64,000 bases of DNA from Macrococcoides psychrotolerans (GCF_038095555.1 NZ_CP124591.1:930001-994000), one strand, 5' to 3'; counted from the stretch's first letter, positions 44,220-53,253 are shown. Made by a program: numbers and translations. Notes: generated by a model from the letters alone, not told the origin.

Positions 44220-44253
44220 AAACTAAGTATCTGTACCTTATTTATAATAAAGC

Positions 44254-44262
44254 TGTTATACT
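44254..44262 (+). promoter_or_regulatory. Possible extended -10 promoter for the thiamine transport operon
   Basis: TGTTATACT (TGn plus TATACT at 44257-44262) lies 31 bases before the riboswitch. No convincing -35 is present. Confidence 0.45.
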
Positions 44263-44292
44263 AAAACAGTACAAAATAATATAAATTTTTAA

Positions 44293-44380
44293 ACACTAGG
44301 GGAGTTATTCTGAGATTGGATTCGTCCTAAACCCTTATATACCTGATCTGGATTATACCAGCGTAGGGAAGTGTCAACTG
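44293..44380 (+). promoter_or_regulatory. TPP riboswitch (THI element)
   Basis: The sequence carries the conserved core: ACACTAGGGGAG, TCTGAGAT, then ACCCTTATATACCTGATCTG and CCAGCGTAGGGAAGTGT. CACT at 44294-44297 closes the P1 stem with AGTG near 44370. A terminator follows at 44381-44410 and GTGTCA/TGACAC (44371-44384) can form an overlapping alternative pairing. High TPP should therefore stop transcription of the downstream transporter. Confidence 0.96.
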
Positions 44381-44410
44381 ACACAACCTGCAATCAGGTT
44401 GTGTTTTTTT
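44381..44410 (+). terminator. Riboswitch expression-platform terminator
   Basis: ACACAACCTG / CAGGTTGTGT with a four-base loop and seven T, directly downstream of the TPP aptamer and ahead of the thiY ribosome site (GGAGG, 44411-44415). Confidence 0.92.
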
Positions 44411-44420
44411 GGAGGCTAAT

Positions 44421-45422
44421 ATGAATAAAAAGTTATTGTTAAGTGCGAGTTGTGTCATTTTACTAGCAGGCTGTGGAGATCAGTCAGCCGATAAAGGTAA
44501 GGAAGATAAGAAAGAAAAAGTGACGATTATGCTGGACTGGACGCCGAATACAAATCATACAGGACTATATGTAGCACAAGAGAAAGGTTACTTTGACAAA
44601 CAGGGTTTAGATGTTGAAATTAAGACACCTGGTGAAGTGAATGCCGATCAGCTTATCGCAGCAAACAAAAAAGATGTTCAGTTCGGAATTAGTGCACAGG
44701 AAACAGTGACGCAATCACGTTCTGAAGGCATTCCAGTGAAATCGATTGGAGCAATTATCCAGCATAATACGAGTGGATTTATGAGCTTGAAAGATAAGAA
44801 TATTAAATCACCGAAAGATTATGCAGGGAAAACATACGGTGGATGGGGTGCACCGATTGAACAGCCAATGATTGATGCAGTTATGAAAAAAGACGGAGCA
44901 TCAGTGAAAGACACTAAAATTATCAATATGGGAAATACTGATTTCTTTACTGCATCTAAGAAGAATATCGATTTCGCATGGGTTTATTATGGATGGACTG
45001 GAATCGAAGCAGAAACACGTAATATCGATGTAAATATGCAGTATTTAATTGATTACGATAAAAATCTGGATTATTACACACCTGTCGTTATTGCAAATGA
45101 AAAGTATTTAAAATCAAATGGTGAGACAGCTAAGAAATTTATGACCGCACTTAAAGAAGGTTATGAGTATTCAATTAAACATGACAAAGAGAGTGCAGAT
45201 ATTTTGATGAAGTCTGTTCCAGAACTTAAAAAACAAGAAAAGCTCGTATATGCATCACAAAAATATTTGTCACCTAAATATCAGGATGATGCGAAATACT
45301 GGGGCTATCAGGAAGAACGTATCTGGAAGAATTTTGGACAGTTTATGAAAGATAACAAAGTGATTACTAAAGACTTCATTGCTAAAGATGCATTTACAAA
45401 TGAATATGTGGAGGGTAAATAA
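44421..45422 (+). CDS. thiY: Thiamine-precursor ABC transporter, substrate-binding lipoprotein (ThiY/NMT1-like)
   Basis: 333 residues. A lipoprotein signal ends in LLAGC with Cys18 as the lipidation site. The mature part matches the NMT1/THI5-like fold (VTIMLDWTPNTNHTGLYVAQEKGYFDKQGLDVEI, then GEVNADQLIAANKKDVQFGISAQE). Members bind pyrimidine precursors such as formylaminopyrimidine or HMP, or thiamine. The start at 44421 follows the GGAGG immediately after the riboswitch terminator. The next ORF overlaps by one base. The exact ligand is not determined by sequence alone. Confidence 0.9.
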   Translation: MNKKLLLSASCVILLAGCGDQSADKGKEDKKEKVTIMLDWTPNTNHTGLYVAQEKGYFDKQGLDVEIKTPGEVNADQLIAANKKDVQFGISAQETVTQSRSEGIPVKSIGAIIQHNTSGFMSLKDKNIKSPKDYAGKTYGGWGAPIEQPMIDAVMKKDGASVKDTKIINMGNTDFFTASKKNIDFAWVYYGWTGIEAETRNIDVNMQYLIDYDKNLDYYTPVVIANEKYLKSNGETAKKFMTALKEGYEYSIKHDKESADILMKSVPELKKQEKLVYASQKYLSPKYQDDAKYWGYQEERIWKNFGQFMKDNKVITKDFIAKDAFTNEYVEGK

Positions 45423-45709
45423 TGGCAGATACAATAATGAGCATACAAATTATTCCGAAGACGCCAAATGGTGAAGATGTAATTCCATATGTTGATCGCG
45501 CAATTGAAGTGATTGAAGCATCAAACTTAAAGTACATCGTGAATCCGCTTGAAACATCAATTGAGGGGAACATGAATGAGTTGCTTAAGTTAATCGAATT
45601 AATGAATAAAGAGATGCGTGAAATGGGGTGTCCATCTATTATTTCACAAGTAAAGTTTTATCATGCCGAAGAAGTATCGATGGATGTGCTTGTACAGAAG
45701 TATAGATGA
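45422..45709 (+). CDS. Thiamine-binding MTH1187/YkoF-like small protein
   Basis: 95 residues. The pattern MSIQIIPKTPNGEDVIPYVDRAIEVIEASNLKYIVNPLETSIEG...LLKLIELMNKEM matches the MTH1187/YkoF thiamine-binding family (old name DUF77), a ferredoxin-like fold. It has no signal peptide, so it is cytoplasmic. It sits between the binding protein and the permease in the TPP-controlled operon, overlapping thiY by one base and thiX by four. It may bind the imported compound or sense it; that role is inference. Confidence 0.85.
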   Translation: MADTIMSIQIIPKTPNGEDVIPYVDRAIEVIEASNLKYIVNPLETSIEGNMNELLKLIELMNKEMREMGCPSIISQVKFYHAEEVSMDVLVQKYR

Positions 45710-46443
45710 TGAAATATGTTAAGTTTTTTCTATTTTTTATAGTACTACTTTATTTTTGGGAACTGCTCGTTCGGTTACTACAAGTTGATGCATATACGTT
45801 ACCTGCGCCAAGCGTAATATTTATCAGCTTCTTTAATGACTTTAACACATATCATGTGCATTTATATCCGACTATATTACTCGTTATATTAGGCATTATT
45901 TGCTCGGTATTATGCGGTATTACTGTAGCCGTACTATTACGTTTAATCCCTGGGCTGCATGAGTATGTCTATCCATTGCTCATAATGAGTCAGAATGTAC
46001 CCGTTATCGTCATTGCACCACTACTAGTCATTTGGTTCGGATTTGGAATATTGCCGAAACTTATCGTGATAACACTTGTGTGTTTCTTTCCGATAACTGT
46101 GAGCTTACTTGAAGGATTTAATGAGACAGATAAAGAATTAGAGAAATATATGAAGATGATGGGGGCAACGCGTCTTGAACGTTTCAAAAAGCTTGAATGG
46201 CCAAATAGTATGCCTTATTTCTTTAATGGATTAAAGATTGCTGGCACATACTCAGTAATGGGTGCAATCATTTCTGAATGGCTTGGCAGTGATAAAGGTT
46301 TAGGTAAATTTATGCTTATAGCTCAGCGTGCATTTCAAGTAGATCAGGTGTTTGTAGCAATTGTCTGGATCATTATCTTTGCTATGGTCATTTATCTTGT
46401 TATATATATTATTCAGCGTATTGTATTGAGGTGGCAACGATGA
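45706..46443 (+). CDS. thiX: Thiamine-precursor ABC transporter, permease
   Basis: 245-residue membrane permease of the SsuC/TauC/ThiX type, about six membrane segments. The EAA-like loop is E..KYMKMMGATRLERFKKLEWPNSMPYFFNGLKIAG, which contacts the ATPase. It starts in an ATGA overlap with the small thiamine-binding gene and ends in an ATGA overlap with the ATPase gene. Confidence 0.9.
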   Translation: MMKYVKFFLFFIVLLYFWELLVRLLQVDAYTLPAPSVIFISFFNDFNTYHVHLYPTILLVILGIICSVLCGITVAVLLRLIPGLHEYVYPLLIMSQNVPVIVIAPLLVIWFGFGILPKLIVITLVCFFPITVSLLEGFNETDKELEKYMKMMGATRLERFKKLEWPNSMPYFFNGLKIAGTYSVMGAIISEWLGSDKGLGKFMLIAQRAFQVDQVFVAIVWIIIFAMVIYLVIYIIQRIVLRWQR

Positions 46444-47150
46444 TTCCTATTATTCAACTTAACGATATTATGCATCGTTACGATAAAGATATTGTAATTA
46501 ATAATATTAACCTAGAACTGAATAAAGGTGAGATTGTTGCATTGATCGGCCCGAGTGGCAGCGGTAAGAGTACGATATTAAATATTATCGGCGGATTACT
46601 CATCCCTTCAAGTGGCGAGTGCTTATTGCAAGGGGAACGTATCAATGGGAAAACAGGACATGTGTCCTTTATGCCTCAGACACACTCACTGATGCCATGG
46701 CGTACAGTGATACAAAACATTAACCTCGCAACAGAGATCAGTGCGAATGATAGCGTGAATAAATCAGAACAATTGTTAGAAAGAGCAGGCTTCACTTCCA
46801 TTAAAGATAGATACCCCAATGAGCTTTCTGGGGGAATGAAGCAGCGTGTTTCATTCCTACGTGCATTAAATACAGAACATCAATTACTGTTACTGGATGA
46901 ACCATTTTCAGCATTGGATGAAATAACACGTAATGATATGCAGATCTGGTTGAGGTCTTTATTATTGGAGAGTGATAAAACGGTGCTGATGATTACACAT
47001 AGTATTGATGAAGCAATTAAGATGAGTAACCGTATACTCGTTTTAAATCAGAAACCTGCTACGATAGTCAGATCGATAGATGTGAACCAGGATTTATCTG
47101 TTTCGCAAATCGCAGAATTAAAAGCACAAATTATTCAATTATTAAAATAA
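46440..47150 (+). CDS. thiZ: Thiamine-precursor ABC transporter, ATPase
   Basis: 236 residues. Walker A GPSGSGKST (about 37-45), Q-loop in MPQTHSLMPWRTV, signature LSGGMKQR, Walker B LLLLDEPFSALDE and H-loop ITHSIDEA are all intact. I chose the ATG at 46440 (ATGA overlap with thiX; GAGGTGG upstream) over the GTG at 46431, which sits in the ribosome site. It closes the operon; a palindromic terminator follows. Confidence 0.92.
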   Translation: MIPIIQLNDIMHRYDKDIVINNINLELNKGEIVALIGPSGSGKSTILNIIGGLLIPSSGECLLQGERINGKTGHVSFMPQTHSLMPWRTVIQNINLATEISANDSVNKSEQLLERAGFTSIKDRYPNELSGGMKQRVSFLRALNTEHQLLLLDEPFSALDEITRNDMQIWLRSLLLESDKTVLMITHSIDEAIKMSNRILVLNQKPATIVRSIDVNQDLSVSQIAELKAQIIQLLK

Positions 47151-47185
47151 CCGAATGTGAGATTGACTCACATTCGGTTATTAAT
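47146..47185. terminator. Terminator between thiZ and dedA
   Basis: Perfect stem TAACCGAATGTGAG / CTCACATTCGGTTA with a five-base loop. T tracts are short on both strands, so efficiency is uncertain. The genes converge here. Confidence 0.7.
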
Positions 47186-47200
47186 ATTAATGGTGATGCA

Positions 47201-47878
47201 TTAATATTTTTTTCTGTCTTCATTTCTTTTCATCTTTCTTCTGACGGAATAGGATTGTAAGAAGCTAAAGACGGCAGGAAGCACTGATACTAATATAATT
47301 AATATTAATACGATTTCAAAGTTGTCTTTAACGATCTTTATATTCCCGAAGAAGTAACCTGCAAGTAGGCATATACCAACCCACAGAATTGCACCGATAA
47401 TATTATACGTAATAAAGTAACCATACTTCATCTTACTGGCACCAGCTACAAACGGTATAAAAGTTCTGATAAAGGGCATAAAGCGGGCAATTGCAATTGT
47501 TTTACCGCCATGAGTATTAAAGAAATCCTCTGCTTTATCAAGGTGTTCCTTCTTAATGAATTTACCGAGTTTAGGATGATTATAGACACCAAGTCCAAGA
47601 AATTTACCGATGTGATAATTAACCGTGTCACCGATTACAGCTGCAGCAAACAACACGATAAATAATATCCAGATATTTAATGCGCCTTGAGGGGCGAGTG
47701 CACCAGCTGCAAAAAGCATTGAGTCTCCAGGTAAGAATGGCATGATCACAAGTCCTGTTTCTACGAAGACGATTGAAAATAAGATTGCATAAGTCAATGT
47801 TCCATATTCTTTAACGATATTCACTAGATGTTCGTCAATATGTAAAATAAAATCCATAAGTTGACTGATAAATGACAT
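47201..47878 (-). CDS. DedA family membrane protein
   Basis: 225 residues on the minus strand. The DedA (SNARE-associated) motifs are clear: an E...P..PGDSMLFAAG loop near residue 50 and the F...GGKTIAIARFMPFIRTFIPFVAGASKM segment, plus about five hydrophobic segments. DedA proteins are flippases or transporters that recycle undecaprenyl phosphate and other lipids. The ATG at 47878 has GAGGTTT upstream; a TTG at 47899 would give 7 more residues. It is divergent from the ABC exporter, with a 31-bp dyad in between. Confidence 0.88.
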   Translation of the reverse strand: MSFISQLMDFILHIDEHLVNIVKEYGTLTYAILFSIVFVETGLVIMPFLPGDSMLFAAGALAPQGALNIWILFIVLFAAAVIGDTVNYHIGKFLGLGVYNHPKLGKFIKKEHLDKAEDFFNTHGGKTIAIARFMPFIRTFIPFVAGASKMKYGYFITYNIIGAILWVGICLLAGYFFGNIKIVKDNFEIVLILIILVSVLPAVFSFLQSYSVRRKMKRNEDRKKY

Positions 47879-47953
47879 GGTTAAACCTCGTTTCTCCAAA
47901 TAATTATTAATTATACTTTATTTTAAAAAAAGTTGCGATGGAATAGAGCATAA

Positions 47954-47984
47954 ATTATACATTTCGGAAACCGATATGTATAAT
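47954..47984. promoter_or_regulatory. 31-bp dyad over the ABC exporter promoter
   Basis: Arms ATTATACATTTCGG (47954-47967) and CCGATATGTATAAT (47971-47984) are inverted copies with one mismatch around AAA. The right arm contains TATAAT (47979-47984), placed as the -10 box of the exporter, with TATACA 17 bases upstream. The left arm gives TATAAT on the other strand, toward dedA. This has the form of an operator for a dimeric regulator. Confidence 0.65.
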
Positions 47985-48016
47985 AGTATAAAATAAACAA
48001 AATGGGAGGGGTTCTA

Positions 48017-49735
48017 TTGAAAGAGATATTAAAGTTTACAATACCATATCGCTTATGGATTGTTATAGCGCTCATACTAATGCTATTAGAACTAGCGGTT
48101 GAACTCAGTTTACCGATTATATTATCGCTCATTATTAATGAGGGATTAATCAAGCAGAATATGGATATTACGCTTCAATATTTAATCATACTGCTGATCA
48201 TAAGTGTTGCTGCGTTTATCTGTGGTGTGATCAATTCATTTATTTCGAGTCATGTCTGTCATGGTTTCTCCTTTGACTTGAGAAACGCCTTGTTCAAGAA
48301 GGTGCAGCAGTTTTCACTTAAACACATAGAAAGCTTTAAGACATCCAGTATCATTACACGATTGACAAATGATGTGATTGCGTGTGAAATGGTACTTTTT
48401 ATGAGTTTACGTATTATGTTGCGTGCACCACTTCTAGTGTTGGGTAGTATCATCATGAGCTTTATTGTTGCGCCGCACTTAGCACTCTATCTTTTAATTG
48501 GTGCTCCGATAATATTTGTGTTTCTGTATTATACTTCTAAGGCAGGTATGAATCTGTTTACACGTGTTCAGAAAAAACTTGATGGACTGAATCGTAATAT
48601 CCAGCAGAATTTATCTTCTGTGCGTATGATACGTGCGAATATGAGTGCAGACTATGAATCTGAAAAATTCGAACATACCGCCTTAGATCTTAAAGAAGAT
48701 ACAACACGTGCACTAAAGTTGATGGAACGTATACTTCCATTTCTTTTGATCGTAATGAATATCGCATTATTGTTCGTAATTTATATTGGAGCGATAGATG
48801 TCACTAATAACGCACTGAATGTAGGTGCACTCGTAGCAGTCATTAACTATGCCCTCAGAATGCAAGGTGGGTTTTCAATGTTTGCATTTATCATCATTGC
48901 GTATTCAAGAGCAAAAGCAAGTGCAGAACGTATGTCTGAAATATTAACTACTGATGTAGATACATATCACGGAGGCACGGATATTGAAGTGAGTGGTGGC
49001 GCATCAATTGTATTTGATAATGTATCGTTTAAATATCCGTTAAGCCATCAAATGGTGCTTAAAGACATTTCTTTCAATATTGAAGCGGGGGAGAAATTCG
49101 TTATTATGGGTGCGACAGGATCTGGTAAAAGCGCTTTACTTAGTCTGCTCCCTAGAATGTATGAAGTGACACAAGGTAAGATTATGATCAATGGCATTGA
49201 TATTAAAGAAATGGAGATTACAGATCTTAGGGATATGATTGGATATGTACCTCAGAGAAACATACTGTTTACAGGTAGCGTGTTTGATAATATCCTATTT
49301 GGAAATGCACATGCTGAATCTGAGGATGTAACAGAAGCAACGAAGATCGCACAAGTCCATACGAATATTCTGGATTTCGATGCACAGTACGACACCAAAG
49401 TCGGACAGCAAGGTGTGAATTTATCGGGTGGACAGAAACAACGACTCGCGATTGCCAGGGCGGTCATAAAGTCGCCGAACATCCTGATTTTAGATGACAG
49501 TACATCTGCGCTTGATATCCATACAGAGAATAATTTATTTGAAGAATTATCTAAGCTAAGTATGACGCGTATTATTGTGACACAGAAGATCCAGACAGCA
49601 ATGACAGCTGACCATATCCTGTTATTAGATAAAGGAGAAATCGTTGGTTTCGGGGATCATCAGTCATTGATAGAAACATCAGAACTGTATCAAGCAATCT
49701 ATCACTCGCAGGAAAGAGGTGATCTCCATGATTAA
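48017..49735 (+). CDS. Heterodimeric ABC exporter, subunit with degenerate nucleotide site
   Basis: 572 residues: six membrane segments (about 1-310) and one ATPase domain. Walker A is GATGSGKSALLS and the signature is canonical NLSGGQKQR. Walker B ends ILILDDSTSALD, with Asp where the catalytic Glu should be, and the H-loop reads VTQKIQTA with Gln for His. Such changes mark the non-hydrolytic site of heterodimeric exporters (LmrCD, BmrCD, TM287/288 type). I chose TTG at 48017 with GGGAGGGG upstream. The partner gene overlaps by 8 bases. The substrate, drug or lipid, is unknown. Confidence 0.87.
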   Translation: MKEILKFTIPYRLWIVIALILMLLELAVELSLPIILSLIINEGLIKQNMDITLQYLIILLIISVAAFICGVINSFISSHVCHGFSFDLRNALFKKVQQFSLKHIESFKTSSIITRLTNDVIACEMVLFMSLRIMLRAPLLVLGSIIMSFIVAPHLALYLLIGAPIIFVFLYYTSKAGMNLFTRVQKKLDGLNRNIQQNLSSVRMIRANMSADYESEKFEHTALDLKEDTTRALKLMERILPFLLIVMNIALLFVIYIGAIDVTNNALNVGALVAVINYALRMQGGFSMFAFIIIAYSRAKASAERMSEILTTDVDTYHGGTDIEVSGGASIVFDNVSFKYPLSHQMVLKDISFNIEAGEKFVIMGATGSGKSALLSLLPRMYEVTQGKIMINGIDIKEMEITDLRDMIGYVPQRNILFTGSVFDNILFGNAHAESEDVTEATKIAQVHTNILDFDAQYDTKVGQQGVNLSGGQKQRLAIARAVIKSPNILILDDSTSALDIHTENNLFEELSKLSMTRIIVTQKIQTAMTADHILLLDKGEIVGFGDHQSLIETSELYQAIYHSQERGDLHD

Positions 49736-51578
49736 ATCGATATTGGGTCATCCAGTAATTTTAACGCGTAAAGATATAAAAGAGAGCAAAAGTATTAAAA
49801 CAGATCAAAGAGGCAATCCAATACCGAAATCACGCAATTGGAAATACGCTATCGGTGGCATCTGGTCCTTGATGGAAGGCAATAGGTTAAAGCTTACAGT
49901 TGTTATAGTGTCGGTGATTATTTCATCTTTATTAGGACTCGTAGGACCATATATGATTGGACAGATGATTGATAATAAAATACTGAAGAAAAATTTTGAA
50001 GGCATTGAAAATGATCTTCTGATTCTGTTCTTTATATTTATAGGTTTATCATTATTTTCATATGTTGCTGCAATAATTATGGTAACGATCGCTCAGGAAA
50101 CGGTGTATAAATTACGAATGCTGCTATTTAGTCGACTTCAGAAGTTACCGATACCATTTTTTGATAAACGCCAGCATGGTGAACTGATGAGCCGTATGAC
50201 AAATGATATCGATACAATATCTCAAGTGCTGAATTCGTCATTTATACAGTTTACATCAAGTATTATAACGATTATTGGTACAATTATTGTGATGTTGCTG
50301 CTTAGTCCACTGTTAACGTTATTAACGATGATGATCATCCCTTTAATGTTAATTGCGATGCGCTGGATAACAAATCGTACGAGTATTCTGTATAAAAGAA
50401 GACAAAGAGCAATCGGTGAAATGAATGGTTATATTGAAGAGATTATTTCAGGTCAGGAAGTTGTAAAGTTATTTACAAGAGAAGCCCGTGTGACCGAAGG
50501 ATTTACTGAGAAGAACGCAAAAGTAAGAGATATCAGCTACTGGTCGGTATCTTATTCTGGTCTTATTCCGAAAGTGATGAACTTCTTTAACAATTTATCA
50601 TTTGCAATTGTAGCAGGTATCGGAGGGGTATTAGCACTAAACGGAAATGGTATTACTGTCGGAACAATTGTTATATTTGCAGAATATGCAAGACAATTTA
50701 CACGTCCTTTGAATGATCTGGCCAATCAGTTCAACACTGTATTATCTGCATTAAGTGGTGCAGAGCGTGTCTTTGAAATCATCGATACTGAACCTGAAGT
50801 AGATATCGATAACAGTAATAGAAATTTAACGATACGTGGGGAAATTTCATTTGAACAAGTGACTTTCAAATATAACGAAGAACAATTAAAACCAACCATT
50901 AATGATGTGACGATACATTTAAATCAAGGGGAATCTCTCGCCTTAGTTGGTGCGACAGGAGCAGGTAAAACGACACTTGTACAGCTATTGGCAAGGTTTT
51001 ATGAAATTAACGCAGGTAAAATAATGATTGATGGTATCGATATAAAAGATATTCCAAAACAAACGTTACGCAATCAGATGGCTTATGTGCTGCAGGATCC
51101 ATTTATCTTTGACGGTACGATTCGAGAAAATATAAAGTACAGAAATCAGCACGTCTCTGATGAAGTCATGATTCAGGCAGCAAAAGATGCAAATGCTTAT
51201 GATTTTATTATGAGATTAGAAAATGGTTTCGACACAGAAATTAGTTTTGAATCAACACATCTTTCCCAAGGTGAAAAACAGTTAGTCAATATCGCGCGTG
51301 CGCTGATATTAGATCCAAAGATTTTGTTGCTGGATGAAGCGACGAGTAACATTGATACCGTTACAGAAATGAAACTTCAGCAGGCGATTGAACGTCTAAT
51401 GAAAAATAGAACGAGCATCATCATTGCGCATCGCTTAAATACGGTTAAAAAAGCTGATAAAATTGTTGTACTTGAAAAAGGTGAAATATTAGAACAAGGC
51501 TATCAAAAAGATTTAATTACAAGAGATGGTATTTATGCGGAAATGTTAAAAAGTGGAGATGAAGCATTATTAGAATAA
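49728..51578 (+). CDS. Heterodimeric ABC exporter, catalytic partner
   Basis: 616 residues: an N-terminal extension of about 50, six membrane segments and an ATPase domain. Walker A GATGAGKTTLVQ, Walker B ILLLDEATSNID with the catalytic Glu and H-loop IIAHRLNTV are canonical. The signature is altered (HLSQGEKQ), so it pairs with the degenerate half of the upstream subunit. Together the two make one working and one dead nucleotide site. ATG at 49728 with AAAGAGGTGAT upstream. A long terminator follows. Confidence 0.88.
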   Translation: MIKSILGHPVILTRKDIKESKSIKTDQRGNPIPKSRNWKYAIGGIWSLMEGNRLKLTVVIVSVIISSLLGLVGPYMIGQMIDNKILKKNFEGIENDLLILFFIFIGLSLFSYVAAIIMVTIAQETVYKLRMLLFSRLQKLPIPFFDKRQHGELMSRMTNDIDTISQVLNSSFIQFTSSIITIIGTIIVMLLLSPLLTLLTMMIIPLMLIAMRWITNRTSILYKRRQRAIGEMNGYIEEIISGQEVVKLFTREARVTEGFTEKNAKVRDISYWSVSYSGLIPKVMNFFNNLSFAIVAGIGGVLALNGNGITVGTIVIFAEYARQFTRPLNDLANQFNTVLSALSGAERVFEIIDTEPEVDIDNSNRNLTIRGEISFEQVTFKYNEEQLKPTINDVTIHLNQGESLALVGATGAGKTTLVQLLARFYEINAGKIMIDGIDIKDIPKQTLRNQMAYVLQDPFIFDGTIRENIKYRNQHVSDEVMIQAAKDANAYDFIMRLENGFDTEISFESTHLSQGEKQLVNIARALILDPKILLLDEATSNIDTVTEMKLQQAIERLMKNRTSIIIAHRLNTVKKADKIVVLEKGEILEQGYQKDLITRDGIYAEMLKSGDEALLE

Positions 51579-51626
51579 ATTTAATCCGTCATTATTATAT
51601 AAATGACGGATTAAATTTATGTTTTT
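51576..51626 (+). terminator. Intrinsic terminator after the ABC exporter operon
   Basis: Seventeen-base stem AAATTTAATCCGTCATT / AATGACGGATTAAATTT with an eight-base loop, then ATGTTTTTATG. Confidence 0.8.
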
Positions 51627-51655
51627 ATGTGAGATGTATCTACAGTAAAAATACT

Positions 51656-51684
51656 TTGAAAATATTTGATATAAAAGCTATACT
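51656..51684 (+). promoter_or_regulatory. miaB promoter
   Basis: TTGAAA (51656-51661), a 17-base spacer and TATACT (51679-51684), 37 bases before the miaB start. Confidence 0.65.
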
Positions 51685-51721
51685 ATAGTAATGATATTAT
51701 GAATAAAATGGGGTTATTTAA

Positions 51722-53251
51722 ATGAACGAAGAAGGTAGAATACAATCTTCAGGTGCAAAAGGCAAAGCAGTACCTGAGAAAGATTATAGCAAATATTTTG
51801 AGCATGTTTACCAAGGACCAAATCTAAAAGAAGCGAAGCGTCGTGGCAAAGAAGATGTGAATTACCATAGCGATTTTAAAATTGATGAACAGTATCGTGG
51901 GTTAGGTCGCGGTCGTAAATTTTATATTAGAACTTATGGTTGCCAGATGAATGAACATGATACAGAAGTAATGGCAGGGATCTTTGAGGCTCTAGAATAT
52001 GAAGCGACAAGTGATGTCAATGATGCAGATGTTATTTTACTCAATACGTGTGCCATTCGTGAAAATGCAGAGAATAAAGTTTTCGGTGAAATTGGGAATC
52101 TAAAACATATCAAACAAGCGAAACCAGATGTACTCATCGGTGTATGTGGATGTATGTCACAAGAAGAATCTGTAGTGAATAAGATCTTAAAATCTTATCA
52201 AAATGTGGATATGATCTTCGGTACCCATAATATACATCGACTGCCAGCAATATTAGATGAAGCCTATATGTCTAAAGCGATGGTTGTAGAAGTCTGGTCT
52301 AAAGAAGGCGATGTTATTGAAAACTTACCAAAGTCACGACTCGGTGATACGAAAGCATGGGTCAACATTATGTACGGCTGTGATAAATTCTGTACATATT
52401 GTATTGTGCCATTCACGCGTGGTAAAGAACGTAGTCGTATGCCAGAGGAGATTATTGCTGAAGTACGTGATCTTGCGCGACGTGGGTACAAAGAAATTTG
52501 TTTACTTGGACAAAACGTAAATGCTTATGGTAAAGATATCGATGGACTGAACTACGGATTAGGCGATTTACTTGCAGATATTCAGAAGATTGATATTCCA
52601 CGTGTACGTTTCACTACAAGTCATCCATGGGACTTTGATGACCGCCTTATTGAAGTGATTGCTGCAGGAGGTAACATTGTACCGCATATCCATCTTCCTG
52701 TTCAAAGCGGTAACAATGAAGTGCTGAAGATTATGGGGCGTAAGTATTCACGTGAAAGTTATTTGGAGCTGATTGGTAAAATTAAAGCAGCGATGCCAGA
52801 AGTTGCACTGACGACAGATATTATCGTAGGTTATCCGAATGAAACAGAAGAACAGTTCCAGGAAACATTATCTCTCTATGAGGAAGTTGCTTTTGACCAT
52901 GCTTATACTTACTTGTATTCTCCGCGTGAAGGCACGCCGGCTGCAAAGATGAAAGATAATGTACCAATGCGTGAGAAAAAGGATCGTCTGCAACGATTAA
53001 ATAAACTTGTTGGTGACTATACTGAACGTGCATTGTCCCATTATCTTGATCAGGAAGTAATCGTACTATGTGAAGGACCTTCTAAGAAAAATGATGAAAT
53101 TCTCGCAGGATACACTGAAAAGAATAAATTAGTGAACTTTAAAGGACCGAAAGAAGCAATTGGACAGCTTGTTAAAGTAAGAATTACAGAAACAAAACAA
53201 TATTCAATGAACGGCGAACTAATAGAAATTATTAAACCAGTTGAGGTGTAG
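51722..53251 (+). CDS. miaB: tRNA-2-methylthio-N6-dimethylallyladenosine synthase
   Basis: Radical SAM methylthiotransferase that adds the ms2 group to i6A37 of tRNAs, completing the modification begun by MiaA (encoded at 63937). The N-terminal UPF0004 domain has Cys74 (YGCQMNEHD) and two further cysteines (NTCAIRENA, GVCGCMSQ) for the auxiliary cluster. The radical SAM motif is C220xxxC224xxC227 (CDKFCTYC). The C-terminal TRAM domain covers about 440-505. 509 residues with the N-terminal extension common in Bacilli. Confidence 0.95.
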   Translation: MNEEGRIQSSGAKGKAVPEKDYSKYFEHVYQGPNLKEAKRRGKEDVNYHSDFKIDEQYRGLGRGRKFYIRTYGCQMNEHDTEVMAGIFEALEYEATSDVNDADVILLNTCAIRENAENKVFGEIGNLKHIKQAKPDVLIGVCGCMSQEESVVNKILKSYQNVDMIFGTHNIHRLPAILDEAYMSKAMVVEVWSKEGDVIENLPKSRLGDTKAWVNIMYGCDKFCTYCIVPFTRGKERSRMPEEIIAEVRDLARRGYKEICLLGQNVNAYGKDIDGLNYGLGDLLADIQKIDIPRVRFTTSHPWDFDDRLIEVIAAGGNIVPHIHLPVQSGNNEVLKIMGRKYSRESYLELIGKIKAAMPEVALTTDIIVGYPNETEEQFQETLSLYEEVAFDHAYTYLYSPREGTPAAKMKDNVPMREKKDRLQRLNKLVGDYTERALSHYLDQEVIVLCEGPSKKNDEILAGYTEKNKLVNFKGPKEAIGQLVKVRITETKQYSMNGELIEIIKPVEV

Positions 53252-53253
53252 AG

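Noticed and set aside
48017..49735. Decayed ABC transporter pseudogene, because Walker B Glu and H-loop His are replaced
   Set aside because: The frame is intact and full length, and the partner subunit has the complementary signature change, which is the normal pattern of heterodimeric exporters.
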